Below, piece by piece: positions 8,630 through 16,922 of a stretch of 64,000 nucleotides of DNA. The stretch is from positions 186,001-250,000 of the forward strand of contig NZ_JACHVU010000006.1 of the NCBI RefSeq assembly GCF_014190915.1. Direction: 5' to 3'. Under the pieces are notes generated by a model. It made no database searches. It was not told the DNA's origin and saw only the letters and a list, made by a program, of their open reading frames with translations. Position numbers and translations under genes: made by a program. This DNA is from Mycolicibacterium iranicum (GTDB lineage Bacteria > Actinomycetota > Actinomycetes > Mycobacteriales > Mycobacteriaceae). The first letter of the stretch is position 1. Every line of letters begins with the position of its first letter.

Positions 8630-9513
8630 CCGGGCAGCACCCGGTTCAGGAAGGCGATCTGGTCGGTGACGGTCTTGTCGAACCAGTCGTTGCCGGGCCA
8701 CACGTCGAAGTGGTCGCAGGGATAGTGATGCACCTGGGCCCGGCCGTGCGCGGCCGTGGCCGCCGCGGAGTCCGCGGGCACGTACTGGTCGAAATCGGCG
8801 ATCTGAACCAACAGCGGACACCGAAGTTTTCTGGCCGCCGCGTCGGTGCGGATCCCCACCACCTCTAGCCCGATCGAACTGTCGATCTCGTTGCGCCAGG
8901 TGGGGCCGGCGATCGCCGTGTAGCTCTCGTACGCGCCGTCCAGAGCCAGTGCCCCGGGCTCACCGACCGGCGCCACCAGCGGCATCATCGTGGGAGATCC
9001 CCCGCACCGCAGGCTGATTCGGCTCTTGACACCGGCCAGAGTCCACCGCAGTGAGGTACCGACCCGGCGCGACGACGCGGCCGCGCGGCTGACCGCGAGC
9101 CCACTGGTCAGCGGCGTCAGCGAGATGACTGCGCCGATGTCGGCACGTTCGGCCGCCACCCGCAGGACGTGGCCGCCGGAGAACGACGCCCCCCACAGGG
9201 CGATCCGGCTCGGATCCACACCGTCGAGCTTCTTGGCCGCCTCGACGGCGGCGTGGTAGTCGTCGAGCTGGCGGCGGACCGACAGCGATTGGCGCGGTGT
9301 GCCGCCGGAGGCGCCGAAACCACGGTAGTCGAAAGCGAAGACGTCGAATCCGGCGGCGGCCAGCCTGCGCGCGAACGGCTCGAGGCCCGAGTCCTTGGTG
9401 CCGCCGAAGCCGTGCGCCATGACCACCACCGGACGCCGCGGTGCTTCGGCAGCGAAATGCCATGCGCTGCAGACATCGTCGCCGCTGGCGAAATGGACCT
9501 CGGTGTACGTCAT
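8623..9513 (-). CDS. Alpha/beta hydrolase
   Basis: 296 residues with a complete serine hydrolase frame: oxyanion region VMAHGFGGTKDSG, nucleophile elbow GASFSG, and a C-terminal His in CDHFDVWPG. No signal peptide, so cytoplasmic. It overlaps the monooxygenase stop by ATGA (9510-9513), which means translation coupling. Such pairs (flavin monooxygenase then hydrolase) suit a Baeyer-Villiger oxidation followed by ester or lactone cleavage, but the hydrolase could equally be a thioesterase or peptidase-like enzyme. Confidence 0.85.
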   Translation of the reverse strand: MTYTEVHFASGDDVCSAWHFAAEAPRRPVVVMAHGFGGTKDSGLEPFARRLAAAGFDVFAFDYRGFGASGGTPRQSLSVRRQLDDYHAAVEAAKKLDGVDPSRIALWGASFSGGHVLRVAAERADIGAVISLTPLTSGLAVSRAAASSRRVGTSLRWTLAGVKSRISLRCGGSPTMMPLVAPVGEPGALALDGAYESYTAIAGPTWRNEIDSSIGLEVVGIRTDAAARKLRCPLLVQIADFDQYVPADSAAATAAHGRAQVHHYPCDHFDVWPGNDWFDKTVTDQIAFLNRVLPGQ

Positions 9514-10850
9514 CGCACCGCCCCCGCGGTGCGCTCCGCCCTCGCGAGGCCCGCCGGTATCTCACGCCGGCGAAGATCGTGTTCGTAGATGAAGTAATCG
9601 ACCTGCTGGGTGTGCCGGGGACGGTCGGTGCAGTGTCCGGCGTGCAACTGCTGGTCGGCATCGATGGTGCGCTCCATCTCGGCGACCGACGGCAACGCGT
9701 AGCGACCGATCGCGTAGGCCGCCAGGAGCCGGGCCTGGCTCTCCACGAAAGGGAACAGCGTCGGAACCGCCTGCGCGAAGCCCATGAACGCCAGACCGTC
9801 GATGCCGGGCAGGAACATCCGCTTGTAGAGCCGGATCGCGTTGCCCGGCGCGCTGATGAAGTCCGGATCGAAGAACGGGAACGTGATGTTGTATCCGGTG
9901 GCGTAGATGATGACGTCGAACTCGGCGCTGGTGCCGTCGACGAAATGGACGGTGTGTCCGTCCAGGCGGGCCACATTCGGCTTCGGCGTCACGTCACCGG
10001 AGCCCAGGCGCAACGGCAGTTCGACCGACTGCGTCGGGTGCGCCTCGAACAGTTTGTGATCGGCGGGCGGCAGACCGTACATCGTCGGGTCGGTGCCGAG
10101 CATCGGTGCGATGAACTGAACGGCCTTGCGTTGCCACGAGAGTGGCAGGTACGGCGAGGTCCGGAACAGAGTGTCACCGGGACGGCCCGCGATGTACTTC
10201 GGCACGATCCAGGCCGAGGACCGCGTCGACAGGGTCACCTGGTTGCGCAGCGCCTTCGAGGACAACTCGACGGTGATGTCGGCGGCACTGTTGCCGATCC
10301 CGACGACGAGGATGCGCTTGCCGCTCAGCGCGAGCGGGGTCGCAGGGTCGATATAGGTGTGCGAATGGATCGACTCACCGGCGAACTCCCCGGGGAAGTC
10401 CGGAAGGCGCGGATCCCAGTGATGTCCGTTGGCGACCACCAGGAGATCGAACCGGCGTTCGGCGCCGGCCTGATCGATGATGCGCCAGCCGCCGTCCTGC
10501 GTTCTGGCCACGTGCACGACGCCGTTGCCGAACTCGATGTGCTCCAGCAGACCGAAGGCGGCCGCGTAGTCGTCGAGGTAGGCCTTGACCTCCGAATGGT
10601 GCGGGAACGACGGGTACTGCTCGGGCATCGGAAAGTCCTTGAACGACAGCCGATGCTTCGAGGTGTCGATGTGCAGCGATCGGTACGCACTGCTGCGCCC
10701 GTTCGGGTTACCGAACGCCCAGTTCCCGCCGATGCGATCCGATGCCTCGAAAGTGGTGTACCGAATGCCGTAGTCCTTGAGCATCTTGCCCGCGGTCAGT
10801 CCGCTGATACCCGCACCGATCACCGCGACATGCGGGTCCGCTCTGTCCAC
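9510..10850 (-). CDS. Flavin-containing monooxygenase (FMO / Baeyer-Villiger type)
   Basis: 446 residues from GTG 10850. An FAD-binding GAGISG lies at about residues 12-17, an NADPH-binding GIGNSA near residue 190, and between them FAGESIHSHTY, which fits the FMO signature F-x-G-x-x-x-H-x-x-x-(Y/F) better than the strict BVMO form ending in Trp. It inserts one oxygen atom from O2 into a soft nucleophile or ketone using NADPH. It is first in the pair with the hydrolase and sits downstream of the MaoC gene in the same direction, after 94 bp containing a 12-bp palindrome. Confidence 0.9.
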   Translation of the reverse strand: MDRADPHVAVIGAGISGLTAGKMLKDYGIRYTTFEASDRIGGNWAFGNPNGRSSAYRSLHIDTSKHRLSFKDFPMPEQYPSFPHHSEVKAYLDDYAAAFGLLEHIEFGNGVVHVARTQDGGWRIIDQAGAERRFDLLVVANGHHWDPRLPDFPGEFAGESIHSHTYIDPATPLALSGKRILVVGIGNSAADITVELSSKALRNQVTLSTRSSAWIVPKYIAGRPGDTLFRTSPYLPLSWQRKAVQFIAPMLGTDPTMYGLPPADHKLFEAHPTQSVELPLRLGSGDVTPKPNVARLDGHTVHFVDGTSAEFDVIIYATGYNITFPFFDPDFISAPGNAIRLYKRMFLPGIDGLAFMGFAQAVPTLFPFVESQARLLAAYAIGRYALPSVAEMERTIDADQQLHAGHCTDRPRHTQQVDYFIYEHDLRRREIPAGLARAERTAGAVR

Positions 10851-10883
10851 CGTCGCTCCTCACGCGCAGGCCATGCCACTTTT

Positions 10884-10895
10884 TGACGTACGTCA
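10884..10895. promoter_or_regulatory. Perfect 12-bp palindrome upstream of the monooxygenase
   Basis: TGACGTACGTCA is self-complementary, and a further TGACGT half-site follows at 10904-10909. It lies 34 bp before the GTG of the monooxygenase, a usual spot for a TetR-type repressor site. No regulator gene is adjacent in this transcription unit, so the binding protein is unidentified. Confidence 0.5.
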
Positions 10896-10944
10896 GTTTT
10901 CCCTGACGTTTGTCTATCACGAGGCTCGGCGCGGCGCGGTGAAG

Positions 10945-11397
10945 TCAGCCGATAAAGCGCACGATCGATTCGGCGACCGCCGCCGGCTTGTCGGAGTCCT
11001 CGATCTCGACCGTCGTGCTGAGCGTCGCCTGGACCGCGTTGTCGAGCTGGGCCACCGTGGAGATCTCGGCGCGGGCACGCAGCTTGGTTCCGACGCGGAC
11101 CGGTGTGATGAATCGAACCTTGTTGTAGCCGTAGTTGATCGCCATCGCCACGTTGTCGACGGTGTAGAGCTGATGGGTGAAGTACGGCAACAGGGACAGC
11201 GTCAGCAGGCCGTGCGCGATCGGTCCACCGAACGGCCCGTCTGCCGCGCGCGCAGGATCGACGTGAATCCATTGGTGGTCCTCGGTCGCATCGGCGAAGA
11301 GGTTCACACGATCCTGGGTGATCTCCAACCACTCGGTGGGGCCCAGTTGGGTGCCTTCGGCCGCGACGAACTCTGCGAGATTGTTGAACTTCTTCAC
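10945..11397 (-). CDS. MaoC-like (R)-specific enoyl-CoA hydratase, HtdZ/Rv0130-like
   Basis: 150 residues from GTG 11397, chosen because AAAGGAGAAACGGC precedes it; an upstream start would add 23 unrelated residues. The hot-dog hydratase motif is intact: FADATEDHQWIHVDPARA with Asp and His active-site residues, then FGGPIAHGLLTLSLL. It closely recalls the single-domain M. tuberculosis protein Rv0130 (HtdZ), including ITQDRVNLFADAT and INYGYNKVRF. These enzymes hydrate trans-2-enoyl-CoA to (R)-3-hydroxyacyl-CoA. It could supply the hydratase step to the nearby catabolic genes, or do a general fatty-acid job. Confidence 0.88.
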   Translation of the reverse strand: MKKFNNLAEFVAAEGTQLGPTEWLEITQDRVNLFADATEDHQWIHVDPARAADGPFGGPIAHGLLTLSLLPYFTHQLYTVDNVAMAINYGYNKVRFITPVRVGTKLRARAEISTVAQLDNAVQATLSTTVEIEDSDKPAAVAESIVRFIG

Positions 11398-12142
11398 GCC
11401 GTTTCTCCTTTGAAAGCCGCTCCACGGTGTCGAAACCGCGGCGAGTCCCACGGAACCGACGAGCACTCACTGTGCCATATCCCGGCAACGGCGTTCGGGC
11501 ACGGAGAGGCGCGACGGGTCCCTGGGGAGTGCCGCCCGAAAGTCCACACCCGGGCCACACCCGGGTCTTTGCGTCAACTCTTTCGGCAGCCCGTCGCATT
11601 AGCGGCCGCACAATCCGATCGGGTACCGGCGATTACCGCAATTCCAGCGTGCATCCCCGACATCCACGGACTGGTCAGCAAATCTGTTTGCCAAACTTTC
11701 GACGCCGCGGTCAAATTCTCCGGCGTTCGCTGCCAAAACACGGCGCGTTTATCGGTTACCCGGCAGTAACCATTTCGAGGGCCGCATTCGACTCGCCGAA
11801 ATACCGATCTTCGGGTCGGCGCGCCCCCGTCCGGTGCACTTTTCGCGAATAACGCAGTGTCCCTTGACCGACGTAGTCGCCGGGGTCGGTTTTGTTCGCT
11901 ATCTGGTCCGAAGGGGCATTTGACCTGCATTGACGGGATATCGATAGATAGCCCCTCTATTGTCTTCGCGCGGGAAGCGTCTGCACCGAATGAGGACAAG
12001 CCGAAGAAATGGCCGCTTCCGGAGCTCGATAAGTGGTATCTCAGGGCGTTGTCGCGAGATACTTTACGCGCGTGCAGATAACGGCACACATCCCCCACGA
12101 AGTGCGGCCAATACAACGGCTGCCCAGAAGAATGGACCGAAA
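11398..12142. other. 745-bp leader/intergenic region before the GNAT-like gene
   Basis: No convincing gene: open frames here have no recognisable motifs and atypical composition for their neighbours. The stretch has several AT-rich patches, unlike the flanking genes. It contains GGTTAC-N6-GTAACC (11754-11771), an 8-bp palindrome TATCGATA at 11939-11946, and a possible sigma-A-like promoter (TTGACC at 11920, then AT-rich TCGATAGATA about 18 bp later). From that point about 190 bp would remain as 5' untranslated leader. A regulatory RNA is possible but no known riboswitch was recognised. Confidence 0.5.
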
Positions 12143-12895
12143 ATGACCCTTCCCGAGTTTCGCTCCTCCACCCCCGATTTCACCTCCCTGGCGACCACCC
12201 CGAGCTACTGGGATGCCGCGACCGAATGCACCGTCGTGTACGCGTCTCCGACTGTCGAGCGCGACCTTTGGAAGGATTACGTCAGCGGCGCGTGCGAGAG
12301 CTACCAGAAGCACGGCGTGGCTGCCGCTCTCGACATGGACGCCCTGCGACGGGGTCACGACACCGTGCTGTTCGCCGCCTGCGTGAACACCTCGGGACGG
12401 GTGGTCGCAGGCCTGCGCGCCCGGGGACCCTACGGGTCTGCGGACGAATGCCATGCCGTCCGGGAATGGGACGGCCAGGTCGGTCAGGATGCGGTCCACA
12501 AGATGGTCGCCGACCGCATCCCGTTCGGTGTCGCCGAGATGAAGACCGCGTGGGTCACCGATGATCCCGCCGAGAGCCGCCGCCTCACCACGGCGATCGC
12601 CCGCACTCCCCTGCACGCGATGACCCTGCTCGACATCCAGTTCATCGTCGCCACCGCGGCGTCCTACGTGCTGAAGCGCTGGCTGTCCTCGGGCGGCGTG
12701 CTGGCCTCGAAGATCCCGGCGACTCCGTACCCAGACGCACGCTACGACACCAAGCTCGCGTGGTGGGACCGGGTGAACTTCGCCAAGCATGCTGAGCCTG
12801 CCCAGGTTTCGGCCTTCTATGCCGAGCAGCGCCAGATGGCGGTCACAATAGGAGCCGTGAGCACCCCCGCCGCGTCCCACGCAAGCACTCGATGA
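12143..12895 (+). CDS. GNAT-like protein, possible acyl-amino-acid or autoinducer synthase-like acyltransferase
   Basis: 250 residues from ATG 12143; longer upstream starts give an Arg/Ser-rich leader without character. It is soluble with no signal peptide. The segment GRVVAGLRARGPYG (residues 85-98) followed by FGVAEMKTAWV (128-138) is arranged like strands beta-4 and beta-5 of GNAT and acyl-homoserine-lactone-synthase folds, and the long C-terminal half (TLLDIQFIVATAASYVLKRW) is helical. No family was firmly recognised. It overlaps the E1/nitroreductase gene by ATGA, so the two are translated together and probably act on one pathway. It could make or modify a small acylated molecule. Function is inferred only. 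Confidence 0.8.
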   Translation: MTLPEFRSSTPDFTSLATTPSYWDAATECTVVYASPTVERDLWKDYVSGACESYQKHGVAAALDMDALRRGHDTVLFAACVNTSGRVVAGLRARGPYGSADECHAVREWDGQVGQDAVHKMVADRIPFGVAEMKTAWVTDDPAESRRLTTAIARTPLHAMTLLDIQFIVATAASYVLKRWLSSGGVLASKIPATPYPDARYDTKLAWWDRVNFAKHAEPAQVSAFYAEQRQMAVTIGAVSTPAASHASTR

Positions 12896-15066
12896 CCGAA
12901 GCCGACACCCCGGACGATCCTCACCGCCCTGTGGTCCTCGACCTCTCGGACCCGGCCGACGAAAAGTTGCTCGCCGCGCTACATGCGGATGCGGCAATCG
13001 AATTCGTGGACCGGACCGTGGGTGACAGCAACGCAGCCGAACCGTTTCGGCCCCGGCCCGGGGGCGACCCCGGAGCCGAGGCCGGGCGGTGGGTGTACTA
13101 CCCGTGGCGGCGAGCCGTGATCCGGGTGTCGGGTCCGCGCGAGTTCCGGTCGACCCGCCTGGACCGCAACCGCTACCTCATCACCGACGACGAACTCGCG
13201 AAACTCTCGACCCTGCGGGTCGGTGTCGTCGGGCTCAGCGTCGGCCACTCGATCGCCTACGCGCTGGCTGCCGAAGGACTGTGCGGTGCACTGCGGCTGT
13301 CCGACTTCGACGTGCTCGACGTCACCAACCTCAACCGGGTTCCGGCCTCGGTGTTCGACATCGGGGTGAACAAGGCCGTCGCGTGCGCACGACGGATCGC
13401 CGAGCTGGATCCGTACTTCCCGGTGGAGGTGATGCCCTCTGGCGTCACACCCGACTCGATCGACGAGTTCCTCGACGGTCTCGACATCGTGGTCGAGGAG
13501 TGCGATTCGCTCGACGTGAAGCTGCTGATCCGCGACGCGGCCCGCAGCAGGCGGTTGCCGACGTTGATGGCGACCAGCAGTGGTGGGCTGCTCGACGTCG
13601 AGCGCTTCGACCAGGAGCCCGGCCGACCCGTGTTCCACGGTCTGCTGGGCGACGTGGACGCCGCCCAGCTGGCCCGTCTCAGCTCGAAGGAAAAGGTGCC
13701 CCACGTGTTGCGGGTGATCGACGCCGCGGTGCTGCGCCCGCGGATGCAGGCCTCGCTGCTGGAGGTGGGCAAGACGTTGTCGACCTGGCCGCAGTTGTCC
13801 TCCGAGGTGGCCGTCGGCGCCGCCTCGGTCGCGGAAGCCGTGCGACGCATCGGGCTTGGCGAGAACCTGCCCTCGGGCCGGGTCCGGGTCGACATCCCTT
13901 CGATGCTCGACGACATCGCCGACCCTGCCGACGACGGCGGCGACCGCGCGCGACGGGCAGGTCCACCGCCGGATGCCCACCCGGAACTCGACCGGGCCGC
14001 CACCTCTGATGCCCTGGCGGCCATCGCCGAGGCTGCAGCGCGTGCGCCGTCGGGCGGGAACTCTCAACCGTGGCGACTGATTCCCGGCGACGACAGCGTC
14101 ATGATCCGCCTCGATCCCGAACTCACCTCGTCCATGGACATCGGCTATCGGGGCAGCGCCGTCGCGATCGGGGCCGCGACCTTCAATGCCCGGGTGGCCG
14201 CGGCCGCACACGATCTGACGGCGGCCGTCGAGTGTCGGCGCGGCGAGGGGCCGTTCCCGATCACGGCGGTGGTGCGTGTCACCCCGGGTGCCGATCCGGC
14301 ACTGGCCCGTCGCCATGACGCGATGATGCGGCGCGAGACGAACCGGCACGCGGGCACCGCCGCGGAGATCGCTGCCGATGTGGTCGCGTCGCTGACCCGC
14401 AGCGTCGAGGACGAGGGCGCGCGGCTGCGGCTGATCACCGCCGGCAGCGACATCGCCGACATCGCGTCGGTGCTCGCGGAGGCCGATCGCATCAGGTACC
14501 TCACCCCGGTACTGCACACGGAGATGATCAGCGAGCTCCGCTGGCCCGGAGACCCGCTTGCCGACACCGGGATCGACGTCCGGAGCCTCGAACTCGACGA
14601 CGCCGACATGGCGTTCCTGGAAATTCTTCGCAACGGGCAGGTGATGACCCATCTCGCGTCGTGGGATGCGGGGTCGGCGCTGGGCGACGCGACGAACTCG
14701 GCCGTCGCCGCCGCGTCCGCCGTCGCCGTCGTATCCGTTCGGGGCGCCACGCTCTGTGACTACGTCCGGGGAGGCGCGGCGATGGAGTCGCTGTGGATCG
14801 ACGCGCAGGAACACGGGCTGGCCGTGCAGCCCATTTCACCTGCTTTCCTGTACGCCCGAGACCGCGGTGAGCTCGACGCGCTCTCACCGGCGTACTCCCA
14901 GCGCCTCGCCGACCTGCAATACTCTCTCGAAACGTCTCTCGACATCGAACCGGATGAGTCGTTGGTCCTGATTCTCAGGCTCAGCTACGCACCACGGCCT
15001 TCGGTGCCGAGCAGACGCCGACAGATGTCCGGTCGCACGACCCGCTCGAATTGCGGGCCGACCTGA
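12892..15066 (+). CDS. E1-like (ThiF/MoeB) adenylation domain fused to a nitroreductase domain, Rv1355c family
   Basis: 724 residues. Residues about 100-340 form an E1-like Rossmann domain: a degenerate dinucleotide loop GVVGLSVGHS (111-120), DFDVLDVTNLNR (138-149) with the conserved Arg149, Lys161 in GVNKAVACA, and CDSLD at 204-208. No zinc Cys pairs are visible. Residues about 370-700 are a nitroreductase-fold FMN domain starting with ARAPSGGNSQPWR (383-395). The M. tuberculosis counterpart Rv1355c was named moeY, but the architecture gives no specific support for molybdopterin synthesis. E1-like plus nitroreductase partners also occur in azoline-peptide (TOMM) systems, where they adenylate and oxidise. 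It is coupled upstream by ATGA overlap and nearly abuts the c-di-GMP gene. Confidence 0.88.
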   Translation: MTEADTPDDPHRPVVLDLSDPADEKLLAALHADAAIEFVDRTVGDSNAAEPFRPRPGGDPGAEAGRWVYYPWRRAVIRVSGPREFRSTRLDRNRYLITDDELAKLSTLRVGVVGLSVGHSIAYALAAEGLCGALRLSDFDVLDVTNLNRVPASVFDIGVNKAVACARRIAELDPYFPVEVMPSGVTPDSIDEFLDGLDIVVEECDSLDVKLLIRDAARSRRLPTLMATSSGGLLDVERFDQEPGRPVFHGLLGDVDAAQLARLSSKEKVPHVLRVIDAAVLRPRMQASLLEVGKTLSTWPQLSSEVAVGAASVAEAVRRIGLGENLPSGRVRVDIPSMLDDIADPADDGGDRARRAGPPPDAHPELDRAATSDALAAIAEAAARAPSGGNSQPWRLIPGDDSVMIRLDPELTSSMDIGYRGSAVAIGAATFNARVAAAAHDLTAAVECRRGEGPFPITAVVRVTPGADPALARRHDAMMRRETNRHAGTAAEIAADVVASLTRSVEDEGARLRLITAGSDIADIASVLAEADRIRYLTPVLHTEMISELRWPGDPLADTGIDVRSLELDDADMAFLEILRNGQVMTHLASWDAGSALGDATNSAVAAASAVAVVSVRGATLCDYVRGGAAMESLWIDAQEHGLAVQPISPAFLYARDRGELDALSPAYSQRLADLQYSLETSLDIEPDESLVLILRLSYAPRPSVPSRRRQMSGRTTRSNCGPT

Positions 15067-15083
15067 ACCAGATACGGAGGTCC

Positions 15084-16922
15084 GTGTCCAAAAGCCTGGA
15101 CCTCGTGGTCACTTCGGTGGCGACCCACCTGATGGGTGTCGAGGCAGCAACGTGGGTCGGGATCAGTCAGCAGGTCCTGGCCGAACTCGTCGAGCATTTC
15201 CATGTCGACGTCAGCTTCCTGCGCCGCAATGACCACGCGATCCGGGCCTCGGTTCTGGTCGCGGAATGGCCGGTGCGCCCGGGCATACCGGATCCCGATC
15301 CGCTGGGGGTCGTGTACTTCGCCGACGCCGATCCTGTCTTCGCTCTCGCCGAGCACCAGAAAGAACCCGTCATCTTCCGTCCCGAACCCGCGACCGACGA
15401 GTACCAGCAGAAGATCAACGAGAGCAGGCAGATTCCGCAGACCTCGATGGCGTGCGTTCCGCTGCTGTCCGGCGACCTCACCACCGGGGTGATCGGATTC
15501 GTCAAGTTCGGCGACCGCGACTGGACCGACGAGGAGCAGAACGCGCTCAAGGCGATCGCGTCGCTGTTCGCGCAGGCCCAGGCGCGGGTGCAGGCCGAGG
15601 AACAACTGCGATATCTCGCCGAGCACGACGACCTGACGGGCCTGTACAACCGCCGGGCCCTGCTCGCGCATCTGGACGAGCGATTGGCCGAGGGGCAGCC
15701 CGGGCCGGTGTCGGCGCTGTTCTTCGATCTCGACCGGCTCAAGGCCATCAACGACTACCTCGGGCACACCGCGGGTGACTGGTTCATCCGGGTCCTGGCC
15801 GAACGGCTGCGCAGCGGCGCCGAACTGCCCAATGTGATCGCCCGGCTCGGCGGCGACGAGTTCGTCGTCGTGCCCACCGCGCCGATGGATGTCGAGGAAG
15901 CCGAGGCACTCGCCTACCAGCTGCAATCGACTCTGCGCGAACGCGTCTCCATCGACGGCGAGATGCTCACCCGCACCGTCAGCATCGGCGTCGCGCTCGG
16001 GTTTCCCGGGAAGGACACCACCTCGGACCTGCTCCGGCGCGCCGATCAGGCTGTGCTGGCGGCGAAGAACTCCGGGGGCAACAAGGTCGCCGTCTTCACC
16101 GACGACATGTCTCGGCAGAACGATTTCAACAACGACATCGAACTGCACCTGCAGAACGTCATCGAAAACGGTGCGCTGCTGCTGCACTACCTGCCCGAGA
16201 TCGACATGCGGACCGGCGACATCCTGGCCGCGGAGGCACTGGTCCGATGGCAGCATCCCACCCGGGGCCTGCTCTCGCCGGAATCGTTCATCGGTGTCGC
16301 CGAATCGATCAACATGGCGGGCGAATTGGGCCGCTGGGTGATGCGTCAGGCTTGTTCCGACTTCGCCAGGTGGCGCTCGCAGGGCATCGGCAGGGACGCC
16401 ATCATGCGCATCAACGTCTCTCCCGTGCAGTTGGTGACCGACGGCTTCGTCGAGACCGTCGCGGCCATCATGGACGAGTACGGTCTCGACCAAGGCTCCG
16501 TGTGCCTGGAGATCACCGAGAGCGTGGTGGTGCAGGACATCGAGACCACCCGGGTCACCCTCAACGGCCTCAAGGAGGCCGGGGTGCGGATCGCCATCGA
16601 CGACTTCGGCACCGGCTACAGCGCGCTGTCGCACCTGAAGTCACTGCCGGTCGACACGCTCAAGATCGATCGCGGCTTCGTGCGCGAATTGGGTTCGGAC
16701 CCGGGTGATCTCGCGATCGTCCGAGCGATCATCGCCCTCGCCGAAGCTTTCGGGCTGGAGCTGGTGGCCGAAGGAGTCGAGACCGATGCGGCCGCGTTGA
16801 CACTCCTGCGGCACGGATGCCATCGGGCGCAGGGATTCCTGCTGTCGCGCCCCATCGCCGGCGCTGCGATGGAATCACTGTTCGCACAGGGACGTATCCC
16901 CGTGAGCTTCACCAGGTCGTGA
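15084..16922 (+). CDS. dcpA: GAF-GGDEF-EAL bifunctional cyclic-di-GMP enzyme (Rv1354c / DcpA type)
   Basis: 612 residues from GTG 15084, which has GGAGG just upstream; a TTG at 15051 is an alternative that overlaps the previous gene by 16 bp. Order: GAF sensor (about residues 15-165), a short coiled linker, GGDEF cyclase (RLGGDEF, motif at 256-260) and EAL phosphodiesterase (AAEALVRWQ, motif at 384-386, then DDFGTGYSAL). Both catalytic motifs are intact, and no RxxD inhibitory site is seen five residues before GGDEF. Homologues in mycobacteria (Rv1354c; M. smegmatis DcpA) both make and degrade c-di-GMP. Its place as the last gene of an operon with the E1/nitroreductase fusion suggests that the messenger level answers to, or controls, that enzyme. 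Soluble. Confidence 0.94.
   Translation: MSKSLDLVVTSVATHLMGVEAATWVGISQQVLAELVEHFHVDVSFLRRNDHAIRASVLVAEWPVRPGIPDPDPLGVVYFADADPVFALAEHQKEPVIFRPEPATDEYQQKINESRQIPQTSMACVPLLSGDLTTGVIGFVKFGDRDWTDEEQNALKAIASLFAQAQARVQAEEQLRYLAEHDDLTGLYNRRALLAHLDERLAEGQPGPVSALFFDLDRLKAINDYLGHTAGDWFIRVLAERLRSGAELPNVIARLGGDEFVVVPTAPMDVEEAEALAYQLQSTLRERVSIDGEMLTRTVSIGVALGFPGKDTTSDLLRRADQAVLAAKNSGGNKVAVFTDDMSRQNDFNNDIELHLQNVIENGALLLHYLPEIDMRTGDILAAEALVRWQHPTRGLLSPESFIGVAESINMAGELGRWVMRQACSDFARWRSQGIGRDAIMRINVSPVQLVTDGFVETVAAIMDEYGLDQGSVCLEITESVVVQDIETTRVTLNGLKEAGVRIAIDDFGTGYSALSHLKSLPVDTLKIDRGFVRELGSDPGDLAIVRAIIALAEAFGLELVAEGVETDAAALTLLRHGCHRAQGFLLSRPIAGAAMESLFAQGRIPVSFTRS

Noticed and set aside
11574..12116. 180-codon minus-strand frame in the leader before the GNAT-like gene
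   Set aside because: Residue composition is unlike neighbours, with no motif, no ribosome site, and it would place a lone opposing gene inside a likely promoter region.
12979..14814. 611-codon open frame opposite the E1/nitroreductase gene
   Set aside because: Antisense shadow of a gene with clear motifs; composition dominated by Arg, Gly and His.
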